The translations under genes were made by a program, and so were the position numbers. Source: RBG-16-66-20 sp040752005 (GTDB lineage Bacteria > Pseudomonadota > Gammaproteobacteria > Burkholderiales > SG8-39). From it: a DNA stretch of 64,000 nucleotides. Position 1 is the stretch's first letter, and each line of letters starts with the position of its first letter. Of this stretch, positions 15,789 to 24,722 are shown in pieces. The notes under the pieces are model-generated. The model saw only the letters and a program-made list of their open reading frames with translations, ran no database searches and was not told the DNA's origin. The stretch is taken from assembly GCA_040752005.1 (NCBI GenBank), contig JBFMFX010000018.1, positions 25,259-89,258 on the forward strand. Reading direction: 5' to 3'.

Positions 15789-16609
15789 TGGCCGGCGAGC
15801 ACGCCGGCAAGGTCCGCGCGGCCGTCTTTGCGCTCGCCGCGCTCGCCGCGCTCGCGTGCGCGGCGCTGGCCGCAGACGGGCCCGAGCGCGCCCCGTTCGT
15901 CACCACGCCCGAGGAGGTGGTCGAGCGCATGCTGGCGTTCGCAGACACGCGCGCCGACGACGTGGTGATCGATCTCGGCTCCGGCGACGGACGGATCGTG
16001 ATCGCGGCCGCGCGCCGCTTCGGCGCGCGGGGATTGGGTGTCGAGCTGGATGCGAGCTTGGTCGAGATCGCGCGCGAGAACGCACGCCGCGCCGGCGTCG
16101 CGGAGCGTGTGCAGTTCGCGGTCGGCGACGTGCGGCACGCGGACCTTTCGCGCGCCAGCGTCGTGACGATGTATCTGTTGCCGGCGCTCATGGATCAGCT
16201 CCAGGCGAAACTGCTCGCCGAGCTGCGCCCCGGCGCGCGCATCGTCTCGCACGCGTTCGGCATGACGGGATGGAAGCCGGACCGCACGGTGACCGTGCGC
16301 CTTTCCCGGCGCCACGAGGGCCAGGGCGACGAGAGCCGGATCCATCTCTGGGTGGTCCCGGCGCAGGTGCGCGGCGAGTGGAGCGCGCCCGGCTGGCGAT
16401 TGCGCATCGCCCAGAATTACCAGGAAGTCGAGGTCGAGGCCGAGCGCGCCGGCCGGCGGCTCGCCCTCGCCGAGGTACGGCTGCGCGGCACCGAGTTCGC
16501 GTTTTCGGCCGAAGGACTGCGTTTTACCGGCCGCGTCGCGGGCGATCGCATCGCAGGAGAGCTGGTGCACGGCGCGCAGCGCCTGCCGCTCGAATTCCGC
16601 CGCCGCTGA
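15785..16609 (+). CDS. Class I SAM-dependent methyltransferase-like protein with N-terminal signal sequence
   Basis: 274 residues. Residues 10-29 form a hydrophobic Ala-rich signal ending ALAADG. A Rossmann methyltransferase domain follows with motif I VVIDLGSGDGRIV (about 60-72) and an acidic end of the second strand in GVELDASL. The last 100 residues form an additional beta-rich part with no obvious homologue. If the signal is used, the enzyme would sit where SAM is not expected, so it may stay membrane-anchored facing inward or have lost methyl-transfer activity. It overlaps the TlpA-like gene and is probably co-expressed with the exported transglutaminase. Confidence 0.75.
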   Translation: MMAGEHAGKVRAAVFALAALAALACAALAADGPERAPFVTTPEEVVERMLAFADTRADDVVIDLGSGDGRIVIAAARRFGARGLGVELDASLVEIARENARRAGVAERVQFAVGDVRHADLSRASVVTMYLLPALMDQLQAKLLAELRPGARIVSHAFGMTGWKPDRTVTVRLSRRHEGQGDESRIHLWVVPAQVRGEWSAPGWRLRIAQNYQEVEVEAERAGRRLALAEVRLRGTEFAFSAEGLRFTGRVAGDRIAGELVHGAQRLPLEFRRR

Positions 16610-16617
16610 GGCGCGGG

Positions 16618-18000
16618 CTAGATCACCTTTCCCGGGTTCATCAGCCCGCGCGGGTCGAGCGTGTGCTTGAGCGCGCGCATGAGCTCCAGCTCCAGCGCGT
16701 CCTTGTGGCGCCGGATCTCCTCGCGCTTCAACTGCCCCAGGCCGTGCTCGGCGGAGATCGAGCCGCCGAGCGCGGCGACCGTGTCGTACACCACGCGGTT
16801 CACCTCCTCGCGGCGCGCAACGAGCGCGGCGTCGCCGACGTTGTAGTGGAGATTCCCGTCACCGACGTGGCCGAAGCAGTAAATGCGCGTGCCGGGAAAC
16901 CGCGCCTCGATCGCCTGGCCGGCGCGCGCGACGAATTCCGGCACGCGCGACACCGGCACCGAGACGTCGTGCTTGACGTTGGTGAACTGTGCCTCGGGGA
17001 TCGCCTCGCGCAATCGCCAGAGCGCCGCCGCCTGCAGGTGGCTCTGCGCGACCGCCGCATCGTGCACGATGCCGCCCTCGATCGCCTCGGCGAGCGCGGC
17101 TTCCAGCCGCGCGGCGAGCGCCTCGAACGAGTCGGCGTCGGAGGCCTCGGCGAGCACGTACCACGGATGCGGCGCGGCGAGCGGATCGCGCGCGTCGCGC
17201 GCGTGCTCGAGCACCGCCTCCAGGCACGGGCGCGACACCAGCTCGAATGCGCTCAGCCGATCGCCCAGCCGTGCGCGCAGGCGCGCGAGCAGCTCGACGG
17301 CGCGCGCCGGGCTCTCGAGCGCGATCCAGGCCGCGACGATGGCCGTCGGCAGCGGATGCAGTCTCAGCACCGCCGCGGTGATGACGCCGAGCGTTCCCTC
17401 GGCGCCGATGAAAAGCTGCTTCAGGTCGTAGCCGGTGTTGTCCTTGCGCAGCGCTCGCAGGCCGTTCCAGACGCGCCCGTCGGGCAGCACCACTTCGAGC
17501 CCGAGCACCTGCTCGCGCGCGTTGCCGTAGCGAAGGACGTTCACGCCGCCGGCGTTGGTCGAGAGGTTGCCGCCGATCTGGCAGCTTCCTTCGGCGGCGA
17601 GCGAGAGCGGGAAAAAGCGCCCGGCCTGTTCGGCCGCGCGCTGAACGTTGGCAAGAACACAGCCGGCTTCCACCGTGATCGTGTCGTTGAGCGGATCCAC
17701 TTCCCGGATGCGGTTCAGGCGCGAGAGCGACAACACGATCTCGGGCTGCCGCCCGGTGGGCACCGAGCCTCCGGACAGGCCCGTGTTGCCCCCCTGCGGC
17801 ACGATCGCGACGCCGGCTTCGACGGCGAGCCTCACCACCTCGGCGACTTCGGCGGTGTTCGCCGGCCGGACCACGGCCAGCGCGCTCGCACGGTACTGCC
17901 GGCGCCAGTCGGTGAAATAGGCCGCGGTGTCCGCTGGCGCGGTGAGGACATGCCGCTCGCCGACGGCGGCGGCGAGCGCGGCGAGAAACGCGGCGGTCAT
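16618..18000 (-). CDS. FAD-linked D-2-hydroxyacid dehydrogenase (D-lactate/D-2-hydroxyglutarate/GlcD-like)
   Basis: 460 residues. The PCMH-type FAD domain (about 30-215) includes PQGGNTGLSGGSVPTG and TNAGGVNVLRYG. The C-terminal FAD-oxidase domain carries the typical YCFGHVGDGNLHYN near residue 395, which holds metal-binding His residues in this family. It would oxidise a D-2-hydroxyacid to the 2-oxoacid in the cytoplasm. I chose the ATG at 18000; a GTG at 18021 would add seven residues. It is divergent from a binding-protein gene. The exact substrate is not evident. Confidence 0.87.
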   Translation of the reverse strand: MTAAFLAALAAAVGERHVLTAPADTAAYFTDWRRQYRASALAVVRPANTAEVAEVVRLAVEAGVAIVPQGGNTGLSGGSVPTGRQPEIVLSLSRLNRIREVDPLNDTITVEAGCVLANVQRAAEQAGRFFPLSLAAEGSCQIGGNLSTNAGGVNVLRYGNAREQVLGLEVVLPDGRVWNGLRALRKDNTGYDLKQLFIGAEGTLGVITAAVLRLHPLPTAIVAAWIALESPARAVELLARLRARLGDRLSAFELVSRPCLEAVLEHARDARDPLAAPHPWYVLAEASDADSFEALAARLEAALAEAIEGGIVHDAAVAQSHLQAAALWRLREAIPEAQFTNVKHDVSVPVSRVPEFVARAGQAIEARFPGTRIYCFGHVGDGNLHYNVGDAALVARREEVNRVVYDTVAALGGSISAEHGLGQLKREEIRRHKDALELELMRALKHTLDPRGLMNPGKVI

Positions 18001-18041
18001 TGTTGACGGCGATTTTCCCACACCGTACTTTGAGCACCGCC

Positions 18042-19205
18042 ATGCGAGCGCTCGCTGCGATCTTTCTTCTTTGCATCGCGCCGGCGGCGGCTCAGGCGCC
18101 GGTGGTGCTCGGCGCCGTCGTCCCGCAGACGGGGCTGTTCGCGGATGCGGCGGCGAGCTATGCGCGCGGCCTGCGGCTGTGGGCCGAGCAGGCGAACGCG
18201 GCCGGCGGGTTGCTCGGCCGTCCGGTGGATCTCGTCCTGCTCGACGACGGCTCCGATACGCAGCGCGTGCCCGCTCTGTACGAGGCGCTGATCGGCGAGC
18301 GACGCGCCGAGCTTCTCGTCGGCCCTTTCGGCTCGGCGGCGACGCTCGGGGCGGCCGCCGTCGCAGAACGCGCGCGGCGTGTCATGGTCAACGCCGCCGG
18401 CACCGCGCCGGGAATCCATCGCAAGGGCACTCGCTACGTCTTTCAGGCGATCGCGCCGCCTGCGGAATACGGTCGCGGCGTGCTGGAGATCGCGCGCCGC
18501 GAGGGTATTGCGCGCGTGCTCGTGCTCGCGCGCGACGACCCCCTCGCGCGCGCGGCGGCCACGCGCCTGCGCGAGCAGGCGCTGGCGGCGGGCCTGGTCG
18601 CCGGCCCCGTGCAGCTGTACAAGCCCGGCGCGGACGATTTCGCATCGCAGATCGAGCAGGCGCGGAAAGACGGGATCGAGGCATGGATCGCGTTCGGCCT
18701 GGCAAACGATGCGGCCGCGATGGTGAAGAGCCTGCGCAAGCACGGCTGGGCGCCCGCGCTCTTCCTTGCCCAGGGTGCTGCCGATCCGGCTTTCATCGGC
18801 CTGGTGGGGCAGGATGCGGAGCTTGCGATGGGCATCTCGCCCTACGAGCCGCGCGCACCGACCGCCGGCAACCGCGAGTTCGTCCAGGCCTACACGAAGC
18901 GCTGGAACGCGCCGCCGGATGCACTGGCGGCGGCCGGCTACTCCGCGGCCCGGCTGCTCGAGCTGGCGGCACTGCGGGCGGGCGCGCTCGATCAGGAAAA
19001 GCTGCGCCAAGCGCTCGCGACCGAGGAATTCGCCACGCCGCTCGGGATCCATCGGGTGGACGCCGACGGCCTGCAGACGGGCGCGATGCCGCTCGTCATT
19101 CAGATCCAGCGCGGCCGGCGCGAGATCGTCTGGCCCGAAGCGCTTGCCACGGCGCGCTGGCGGCTTCCCTTCCCGGCCTGGGAAGGGCGCCGGCGTCTCG
19201 AGTAG
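18042..19205 (+). CDS. ABC transporter substrate-binding protein, branched-chain amino acid/amide type
   Basis: 387 residues. A signal peptide covers 1-19 (ending APAAAQA). The mature protein is a type I periplasmic-binding fold (Peripla_BP_6): VVLGAVVPQTGLFADAAAS at the start and GPFGSAATLGAAAVAERA near 91. I took the ATG at 18042 because it gives a clean signal; an earlier in-frame start would place basic residues before it. No Liv-type permease or ATPase genes are adjacent, so it either works with a distant transporter or serves as an orphan receptor. It lies upstream of an MFS permease gene with a one-base gap. Confidence 0.85.
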   Translation: MRALAAIFLLCIAPAAAQAPVVLGAVVPQTGLFADAAASYARGLRLWAEQANAAGGLLGRPVDLVLLDDGSDTQRVPALYEALIGERRAELLVGPFGSAATLGAAAVAERARRVMVNAAGTAPGIHRKGTRYVFQAIAPPAEYGRGVLEIARREGIARVLVLARDDPLARAAATRLREQALAAGLVAGPVQLYKPGADDFASQIEQARKDGIEAWIAFGLANDAAAMVKSLRKHGWAPALFLAQGAADPAFIGLVGQDAELAMGISPYEPRAPTAGNREFVQAYTKRWNAPPDALAAAGYSAARLLELAALRAGALDQEKLRQALATEEFATPLGIHRVDADGLQTGAMPLVIQIQRGRREIVWPEALATARWRLPFPAWEGRRRLE

Positions 19206-19206
19206 C

Positions 19207-20433
19207 GTGGCGCCCGCGGGCGAGCGGCCGCCGCCGCGCGACGGGCCGCAGGCGACCGGGGTCGCACCGGCGCTTGCGGTCACGCTGGCAGTCCAGACGC
19301 TCGCTGCGTTCGCGGTGTATTGCGCGCCGGTGCTCGCGCCGCTTGCCGCACCCGCCCTCGGCGTCGCACCGTCGGCGGTCGGCTATTACATCGCCGCGAC
19401 CTATGCCGGAAGCATGATCGGCTCGGCCGCAGCCGGCGGCTGGGTGGCGCGCTTCGGCCCGATTCGCGTCAGCCAGGCGGGCCTTGCGCTCGGTTTCGCC
19501 GGTCTTGCGCTGGATGCCGGCGCCCTGCTGCCGCTCGCGATCATGGGAGGCTTGATCGTCGGGCTCGGCTATGGGCCGGCCACACCTGCGAGCTCCGTGA
19601 TCCTGATTCGCACCGCGCCGCCCTCCATGGTTTCGCTCGTGTTCTCGATCAAGCAGACCGGGGTACCGGCCGGCGGCGTGCTCGCCGGGGCGATCGCGCC
19701 TGCGCTTGCCCTGGCGCTCGGCTGGCAGGGCGCGGCGCTCGCAATCGGCGCGGCATGCCTTGCATTGGCGCTGGCGATAGAGCCGATGCGGCGCCGCTAT
19801 GACCTCGAGCTCAGGCCCTCGGCCCCGGCGTCGGTCAGGAGCGCGCTCGCGCCGGTGGCGATGGTGCTCGCCGATCCGATGCTCCGGCGCATGTGCGTAT
19901 GCTCGTTCGTGTACGGCGGGGTGCAGATCACGCTGGTCACCTATCTGGTCACTTTTCTCGTCGAGAGCTTCGCGCTCTCGCTCGTGATCGCCGGCATGGT
20001 GATGGCGGTCTCGCAGGTGGCGAGCGTCGCCGGACGGGTGCTCTGGGGCCTCGCCGCCGACCGGCTGCTGAGCCGCCGCGCGATGCTCGGCCTGCTCGGC
20101 ATCGGCATGGGAGCCTCCGCTGCGGCTGCGCTCGCGGCCGGCCCCGGCTGGCCCGCGTGGCTGCTCTTTGCCTACGCGGCGGTGTTCGGGGCGACGGCGG
20201 TGGGCTGGAACGGCGTCTTTCTCGCCGAGGTCGCGCGCGTGGCGCCGCAGGGCCGCACCAGCGAAGCGACCGGCGGGTGCCTGTTCTTCACCTATCTCGG
20301 GGTCGTGCTCACGCCGCCCGCGTTCAACGCCCTGCTTGCTCTTGGCGGCGGCTATGCGCTCGCCTACGCCGCGTTCGCGGTGCCGTCGCTCGCGGTGGGC
20401 GCGTGGCTGCTCGCGGGGAGGCCGCCGCGGTGA
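19207..20433 (+). CDS. MFS transporter
   Basis: 408 residues with 12 predicted membrane helices after a 25-residue polar N-terminus. The loop after helix 2 carries GGWVARFGPIRVSQ in the position of the MFS motif A, and a second charged loop, GLAADRLLSRRAM, occurs after helix 8, so both halves of the fold are visible. The GTG at 19207 lies one base after the preceding stop, and the stop overlaps the next GTG. The family assignment is secure but the substrate is not; the neighbouring hydrolase and binding protein do not point to one. Confidence 0.85.
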   Translation: MAPAGERPPPRDGPQATGVAPALAVTLAVQTLAAFAVYCAPVLAPLAAPALGVAPSAVGYYIAATYAGSMIGSAAAGGWVARFGPIRVSQAGLALGFAGLALDAGALLPLAIMGGLIVGLGYGPATPASSVILIRTAPPSMVSLVFSIKQTGVPAGGVLAGAIAPALALALGWQGAALAIGAACLALALAIEPMRRRYDLELRPSAPASVRSALAPVAMVLADPMLRRMCVCSFVYGGVQITLVTYLVTFLVESFALSLVIAGMVMAVSQVASVAGRVLWGLAADRLLSRRAMLGLLGIGMGASAAAALAAGPGWPAWLLFAYAAVFGATAVGWNGVFLAEVARVAPQGRTSEATGGCLFFTYLGVVLTPPAFNALLALGGGYALAYAAFAVPSLAVGAWLLAGRPPR

Positions 20434-21083
20434 CCGACGGCGCCGCGCTGCCTGCCCCTGTGCGCGAGGTCGTGCTGGTGCCGGGGCTGTGGGCGCCGCG
20501 CTTCGTCATGGCGCCGCTCGCCGCGCGGCTCGCGCATGCGGGTTTCCGCTGCCGCATGTTCGGATACTCCGGCCGCGCGCAGCCGCTCCAGGCGCACGTC
20601 GAGCGGCTTGCGCGCTTTGCGCGCGCGACAGGCCCCGCCCACTTCGTCGGTCACAGCCTGGGCGGACTGGTGGTGCTCGCGACGCTGGAGCGCGAGCGCA
20701 CGATCGCCTGCGGCCGCGTGCTGCTGCTCGGCGCGCCGGTGCGCGGCTCGCTCGCCGGCCGGCGCCTCGCACGCCGTGCCCCGGGTCGGTGGCTGCTCGG
20801 GGCGAGCGCGTCGCTGTGGCGCGAAGGGCGCGAGGCGCGCTGGACGAGGCCGGAACCGCTCGGGGTCATTGCCGGCTCGCTTCCGGTCGGTCTGGGGCGA
20901 CTGATCGCCGGCGTTCCCGGTCCGAGCGACGGAGTGGTGCGGCTGGAGGAAACCGAAATCGAGGGCATGTCCGAGCGCATCCTGCTGCCGGTGTCGCACA
21001 GCGCGATGCTGATTTCGGCGCGTGTCGCGCGGCAGGTGGTCGCGTTCCTTTCCACCGGGAGGTTCGTTCGTGAGGACGCTTAG
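20430..21083 (+). CDS. Alpha/beta hydrolase (lipase/esterase-like)
   Basis: 217 residues, cytoplasmic, no signal peptide. The nucleophile elbow GHSLGG is at about residues 73-78, following VVLVPGLWAP at the oxyanion-hole strand. A His in LPVSHSAML near residue 192 is the probable catalytic base. It starts with a GTG that overlaps the preceding TGA and ends 14 bases inside the following lipoprotein gene. The substrate is unknown; the fold and small size resemble short lipases acting on esters. Confidence 0.8.
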   Translation: MTDGAALPAPVREVVLVPGLWAPRFVMAPLAARLAHAGFRCRMFGYSGRAQPLQAHVERLARFARATGPAHFVGHSLGGLVVLATLERERTIACGRVLLLGAPVRGSLAGRRLARRAPGRWLLGASASLWREGREARWTRPEPLGVIAGSLPVGLGRLIAGVPGPSDGVVRLEETEIEGMSERILLPVSHSAMLISARVARQVVAFLSTGRFVREDA

Positions 21084-22101
21084 CGTGCTCGCCGTCGCTT
21101 TCGCGCTCTCCGGCTGCGAGACGCTCGGCTACTACGCGCAGGCGATCTCCGGCCACCTCGACTTGATGAGCCGGGCAAGGCCGGTGGCGGAGCTGCTCGC
21201 CGATCCGCAGGTGCCGCCGGCGCTGCGCGAGCGGCTGGCACTCGCGCAGCGCATCCGCGATTTCGCCTCGAGGGAGTTGAAGCTGCCGGACAACGGTTCG
21301 TATCGCGGCTACGCCGACCTCGGGCGGCCGTTCGCCGTCTGGAACGTGGTCGCAGCGCCGGAGTTTTCGCTCGAACCGGTGCGCGCGTGCTTTCCGGTGG
21401 CGGGGTGCGTCGCCTACCGCGGCTTCTTCGAGCGCGCGGCGGCGCAGGCCTACGCCGAACGCCTGCGCGCATCGGGGCACGACGTCTACCTCTACGGAGT
21501 GCCTGCCTACTCGACGCTCGGGCGCTTCGACGATCCGCTGCTTTCGACCTTCATTGATCGCAGCGAGGCCGAGCTCGCGGGGCTGATCTTTCACGAGCTG
21601 GCGCACCAGGTCGCGTATGCCCGCGACGACACCGCGTTCAACGAATCCTTTGCCGTGGCCGTCGAGCGCGAAGGCCTGCGGCGCTGGCTGCGCGGGCGCG
21701 ACGCGGAACTGGCGCGGCTTGCCGCAGCGCAGGCGCGCGCGGCCGAAGTCGAGGCGCTCATGCAAGCCGCACGCGCGCGTCTCGCAGCTCTTTATCGCGA
21801 GCCGCTCGCGCCGGATCTCATGCGCAGGCGCAAGCATGCCGAGCTCGCGGCGCTCAAGGCGGCGCTCGCCGCCCATCCTCGCTACCGCGACCTCGAGCCG
21901 AACAACGCGGTGCTCGCGGCGCACGCCGCCTACACGCGCTTGGTGCCGCGGTTCGAGCGGCTGCTTGCCGAGGAAGGCGGGGATCTCGCGCGCTTCTACG
22001 AGCGAGTGCGTCGCCTTGCGGCGCTCGAGCCGGCGGCCCGCGGCGCTTTCGCTCCCGCGGACGCGTCGAACGGCGGCCCCGGTGCGCTCCCGCTCAACTG
22101 A
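21070..22101 (+). CDS. Lipoprotein zinc aminopeptidase-like protein (PF10023 family)
   Basis: 343 residues. The signal MRTLSVLAVAFALSGC ends in a good lipobox with Cys at about 16, so the protein is membrane-anchored. The central motif FHELAHQ (about residue 176) is a zinc-metallopeptidase HExxH, and ARDDTAFNESFAVAVE follows with the downstream Glu expected as third ligand. The family is annotated as putative aminopeptidase in proteobacteria. The GTG at 21070 has GGGAGG upstream. Its C-terminus overlaps the convergent GST gene by eight bases. Confidence 0.83.
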   Translation: MRTLSVLAVAFALSGCETLGYYAQAISGHLDLMSRARPVAELLADPQVPPALRERLALAQRIRDFASRELKLPDNGSYRGYADLGRPFAVWNVVAAPEFSLEPVRACFPVAGCVAYRGFFERAAAQAYAERLRASGHDVYLYGVPAYSTLGRFDDPLLSTFIDRSEAELAGLIFHELAHQVAYARDDTAFNESFAVAVEREGLRRWLRGRDAELARLAAAQARAAEVEALMQAARARLAALYREPLAPDLMRRRKHAELAALKAALAAHPRYRDLEPNNAVLAAHAAYTRLVPRFERLLAEEGGDLARFYERVRRLAALEPAARGAFAPADASNGGPGALPLN

Positions 22102-22708
22102 GCGGGATGTCCACGACCTTGGCGAACGCCGGGCGCGTAGCCAGGCGCTCGAACCACGCCTCGAGATGCGGGTAGGCCGGCCTCTCGATCGGCAGTCGCA
22201 TCCAGATGTGCACATGGCAGCCGAGGGGGATGTCGCCCATCGAGAAGCGGCCCGCCACATAGGGTCGCTCCTTGAGCGCGGCATCCAGGATCGCGAGCAG
22301 CTCGGCCGACCGCCTGCGCCCTTCCTCGATCGCGGCCGAATCGCGCCTCTCGGGCGGCGTGCGCACCAGTCCCCAGAACACCGGCCGCAACGCCGCCTGG
22401 AAGCTGAACGTCCAGTCTATCCACTGATCCGCGATCGCGCGCTCGCGCTCGTCCACCGGCCAGAGCACGCCCTTGCCGAATCTGGCGGCGAGATAGCGCA
22501 CAATCGCGTGCGACTCCCACAGCACGAAGCCGTCTTCTTCCAGTGTCGGCACCAGGCCGTTCGGGTTGAGCCTGCGGTATTCGGGCGTGTTGACCACGCC
22601 GTACTGCATGCCGGCGTCCACGCGCTCGTAGGCAAGCCCCAGCTCTTCCAGGCACCAGAGCGCCTTCTTCACGTTGACCGAATTCGTCCGGCCCCAGATC
22701 CTCAGCAT
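22094..22708 (-). CDS. Glutathione S-transferase family protein
   Basis: 204 residues. The N-terminal thioredoxin-like domain (1-78) contains WGRTNSVNVKKALWCLEELG, with a Ser/Asn-type active site, and PNGLVPTLEEDGFVLWES, including the cis-proline and the glutathione-contacting ES. The helical C-terminal domain fills the rest. It would conjugate or transfer glutathione in the cytoplasm. It lies downstream of the gamma-glutamyltransferase gene on the same strand, another glutathione enzyme, but a palindrome between them probably stops transcription. Confidence 0.88.
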   Translation of the reverse strand: MLRIWGRTNSVNVKKALWCLEELGLAYERVDAGMQYGVVNTPEYRRLNPNGLVPTLEEDGFVLWESHAIVRYLAARFGKGVLWPVDERERAIADQWIDWTFSFQAALRPVFWGLVRTPPERRDSAAIEEGRRRSAELLAILDAALKERPYVAGRFSMGDIPLGCHVHIWMRLPIERPAYPHLEAWFERLATRPAFAKVVDIPLS

Positions 22709-22719
22709 CGCCTCTCCCG

Positions 22720-22753
22720 AAAACAGGGTCAGACCCGGGTCTGACCCTGTTTT
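22720..22753. repeat. Perfect 34-bp dispersed palindrome
   Basis: Arms of 17 bases each, AAAACAGGGTCAGACCC and its exact reverse complement, with no loop bases beyond those needed to fold. It lies between two minus-strand genes, GGT upstream and GST downstream. With A and T runs at both ends it can form a terminator-like hairpin in either direction. It matches the copy at 32917-32950 at all but one position. Confidence 0.9.
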
Positions 22754-22761
22754 TCTGCGTG

Positions 22762-24354
22762 TCAGAAGCCGGCAGCCTGGCCGTCGCGGCGCGGATCGCT
22801 CGCGCCGAGGTAGCCGTCCTCGAGCTTCCAGATCGCCTGGCAGCTGCCGAAATCCATGTAGCCTTCCTTGAGCTCGGTGATACGGTGTCCGCGAGCGGCG
22901 AGATCCTGCAACACGGCCGGCGCGAAACCTCCCTCGACGTTGACCTCGAGGTCCTTCACCCAGCGGAAACGTGGTCCGTCGCAGGCGGCCTGCGGGTTCT
23001 GGCCGTAGTCGGCGATGCGCACGACGAGCTGCACGTGCCCCTGCGGCTGCATCGTGCCACCCATGACGCCGAAGCTCATGACCGGCCGGCCGTCCCGTGT
23101 CATGAATCCCGGAATGATCGTCTGGTAAGGGCGCTTGCGCGGCCCGACCCGGTTCGGGTGCTCGGGCTTGAGCACGAACGTCGCGCCGCGGTTCTGAAGC
23201 GAGATTCCGGTGCCGGGTACGACCACGCCCGAGCCGAAGCCCATGTAGTTCGACTGAATGAGCGAAACCATCATGCCCGAGGCATCGGCCGCGGTGAGGT
23301 ACACCGTGCCGCCACGGGGCGGGGCGCCCGCGGCGAACACCTGCGCGCGTCGCCGGTCAATCAGCTTCGCGCGCGCCGCGAGATAGCCCGGGTCGAGCAG
23401 CCGCTCTGCGGCGAACGGCATGTGCTCCGGGTCGGCGACATACGCGAGCGCGTCGGCAAAGGCGAGCTTCACCGCCTCGATCTGCAGGTGCACGCTGTCG
23501 GCGCCGTCTACCGGCAGGCTCGCCATGTCGAAATGCGAAAGGATGCCGAGCGCGAGGAGCGCGACGATGCCCTGGCCGTTCGGCGGCAGCTCGTGCACCG
23601 TGTAGCCGCGGTAGCCAACCGCCAGCGGCGCCACCCAGTCGGATTCGTGCGCCGCGAGGTCGGCGACGCGCAGCGCGGCGTCGTGCGCCCTCGCGTGCGC
23701 TTCCATTTTCTCGGCGAGTTCGCCGCGGTAGAACGCGTCGCCGCGCGTCGCGGCGATTTTTTCCAGCGTCGCCGCATGCTCCGGGAACCGGAACCGCTCG
23801 CCCGGAGCGGGCGTGCGCCCGCCGGGCATGAACGCCTCGGCGAAACCCGGCTGGTCCTTGAGTTCTTTTGCCTGCTGCGCCCATTGTCGCGCGACCGTCG
23901 GCGACACGAGATAGCCCTCGCGCCCGTAGCGGATCACCGGCTCGAAGAGCCGCTCGAAGGCGAGCCGCCCGAATCGCTCCGAAAGCATGCGCCAGCCCGA
24001 GACGCAGCCGGGGACGGTCACCGTGTTCCAGCCGCGCTGCGGCATCGCCTGCGCGCCGCCGAAGTAGGCCGGAGTCCACGCCGCCGGAGAGCGCCCGGAG
24101 GCGTTCAGGCCGTGCAGGCGCTCGCCGTCCCAGACGATGGCGAAAAGGTCCGAGCCGATGCCGTTGGAAACCGGCTCGACCAGCGTCAGCGTGATCGCCG
24201 TGGCGAGGGCCGCGTCCACCGCGTTGCCGCCGGCGGCGAGCATCGCCACGCCCGCCTGCGCGGCGAGCGGCTGCGACGTGGCGACGACATTTCCCGCAAG
24301 AAGCGGCTTGCGCGGCCAGGCGTAGGGGAAAGTCCAAGAAAATGGCACGGTCAC
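22762..24354 (-). CDS. Gamma-glutamyltransferase family protein, without signal peptide
   Basis: 530 residues of the GGT (Ntn-hydrolase) family. The autoprocessing Thr is probably the T of GGTVYLTAADASG near residue 337, where the chain would be cleaved into large and small subunits. NASGRSPAAWTP and the glycine-rich GVMGGTMQPQGHVQ are family features. The start MTVPFSWTFPYAWPRKPLL shows no export signal, unlike classical periplasmic GGT; cytoplasmic homologues that act on gamma-glutamyl derivatives or other amides are common in soil bacteria. It stands alone, divergent from a small gene at 24408. Confidence 0.88.
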   Translation of the reverse strand: MTVPFSWTFPYAWPRKPLLAGNVVATSQPLAAQAGVAMLAAGGNAVDAALATAITLTLVEPVSNGIGSDLFAIVWDGERLHGLNASGRSPAAWTPAYFGGAQAMPQRGWNTVTVPGCVSGWRMLSERFGRLAFERLFEPVIRYGREGYLVSPTVARQWAQQAKELKDQPGFAEAFMPGGRTPAPGERFRFPEHAATLEKIAATRGDAFYRGELAEKMEAHARAHDAALRVADLAAHESDWVAPLAVGYRGYTVHELPPNGQGIVALLALGILSHFDMASLPVDGADSVHLQIEAVKLAFADALAYVADPEHMPFAAERLLDPGYLAARAKLIDRRRAQVFAAGAPPRGGTVYLTAADASGMMVSLIQSNYMGFGSGVVVPGTGISLQNRGATFVLKPEHPNRVGPRKRPYQTIIPGFMTRDGRPVMSFGVMGGTMQPQGHVQLVVRIADYGQNPQAACDGPRFRWVKDLEVNVEGGFAPAVLQDLAARGHRITELKEGYMDFGSCQAIWKLEDGYLGASDPRRDGQAAGF

Positions 24355-24407
24355 GCCTCTATTCTAAGCGGCACTTTCGTGCTATCCAGTGACGTTTCGA
24401 CGCGCCC

Positions 24408-24722
24408 ATGATCCCCCTCGCGCACGCGCTGCCCGATCTTGTCGCCGACCTGGAGGCGGAGCTGGCGCGGCTCGGGCGCAGCGACCTCGCGGCGCAGGTG
24501 CGAAGCGCGCGGCTTGCGCGCTGGACGCGCGACGAGTTCGCCGGCACCGTCTACCTTCATCTCGCGCCGGCCGGCGCGGCGTCCACGGGCGCGCTCGAGC
24601 GGCTCTCGCTCTATGACGAGCTGGGCGTCAACGTGGACACCGACTCGCGCGGGCGGCCCTGCGGCATCGAGATTCTGGACGGCGCGCGCATCGCGGAGCG
24701 CCTGGCGCGGACCGGCGGGTGA
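24408..24722 (+). CDS. Small protein with DUF2283-like C-terminal segment
   Basis: 104 residues, soluble, no signal. The N-terminal half (1-55) is helical and rich in Ala, Leu and Arg. The C-terminal half (SLYDELGVNVDTDSRGRP then GIEILDGARI) resembles the short beta-hairpin pattern of DUF2283 proteins, whose function is unknown. It overlaps the next gene as GTGA, so the two are co-translated. I cannot assign a role. Confidence 0.6.
   Translation: MIPLAHALPDLVADLEAELARLGRSDLAAQVRSARLARWTRDEFAGTVYLHLAPAGAASTGALERLSLYDELGVNVDTDSRGRPCGIEILDGARIAERLARTGG

Noticed and set aside
18003..18031. TTGACG and TACTTT, 17 bases apart, as a promoter for the binding-protein gene at 18042
   Set aside because: The spacing fits, but the -10 is weak, it would leave a leader of only a few bases, and part of it overlaps the possible GTG start of the divergent dehydrogenase.
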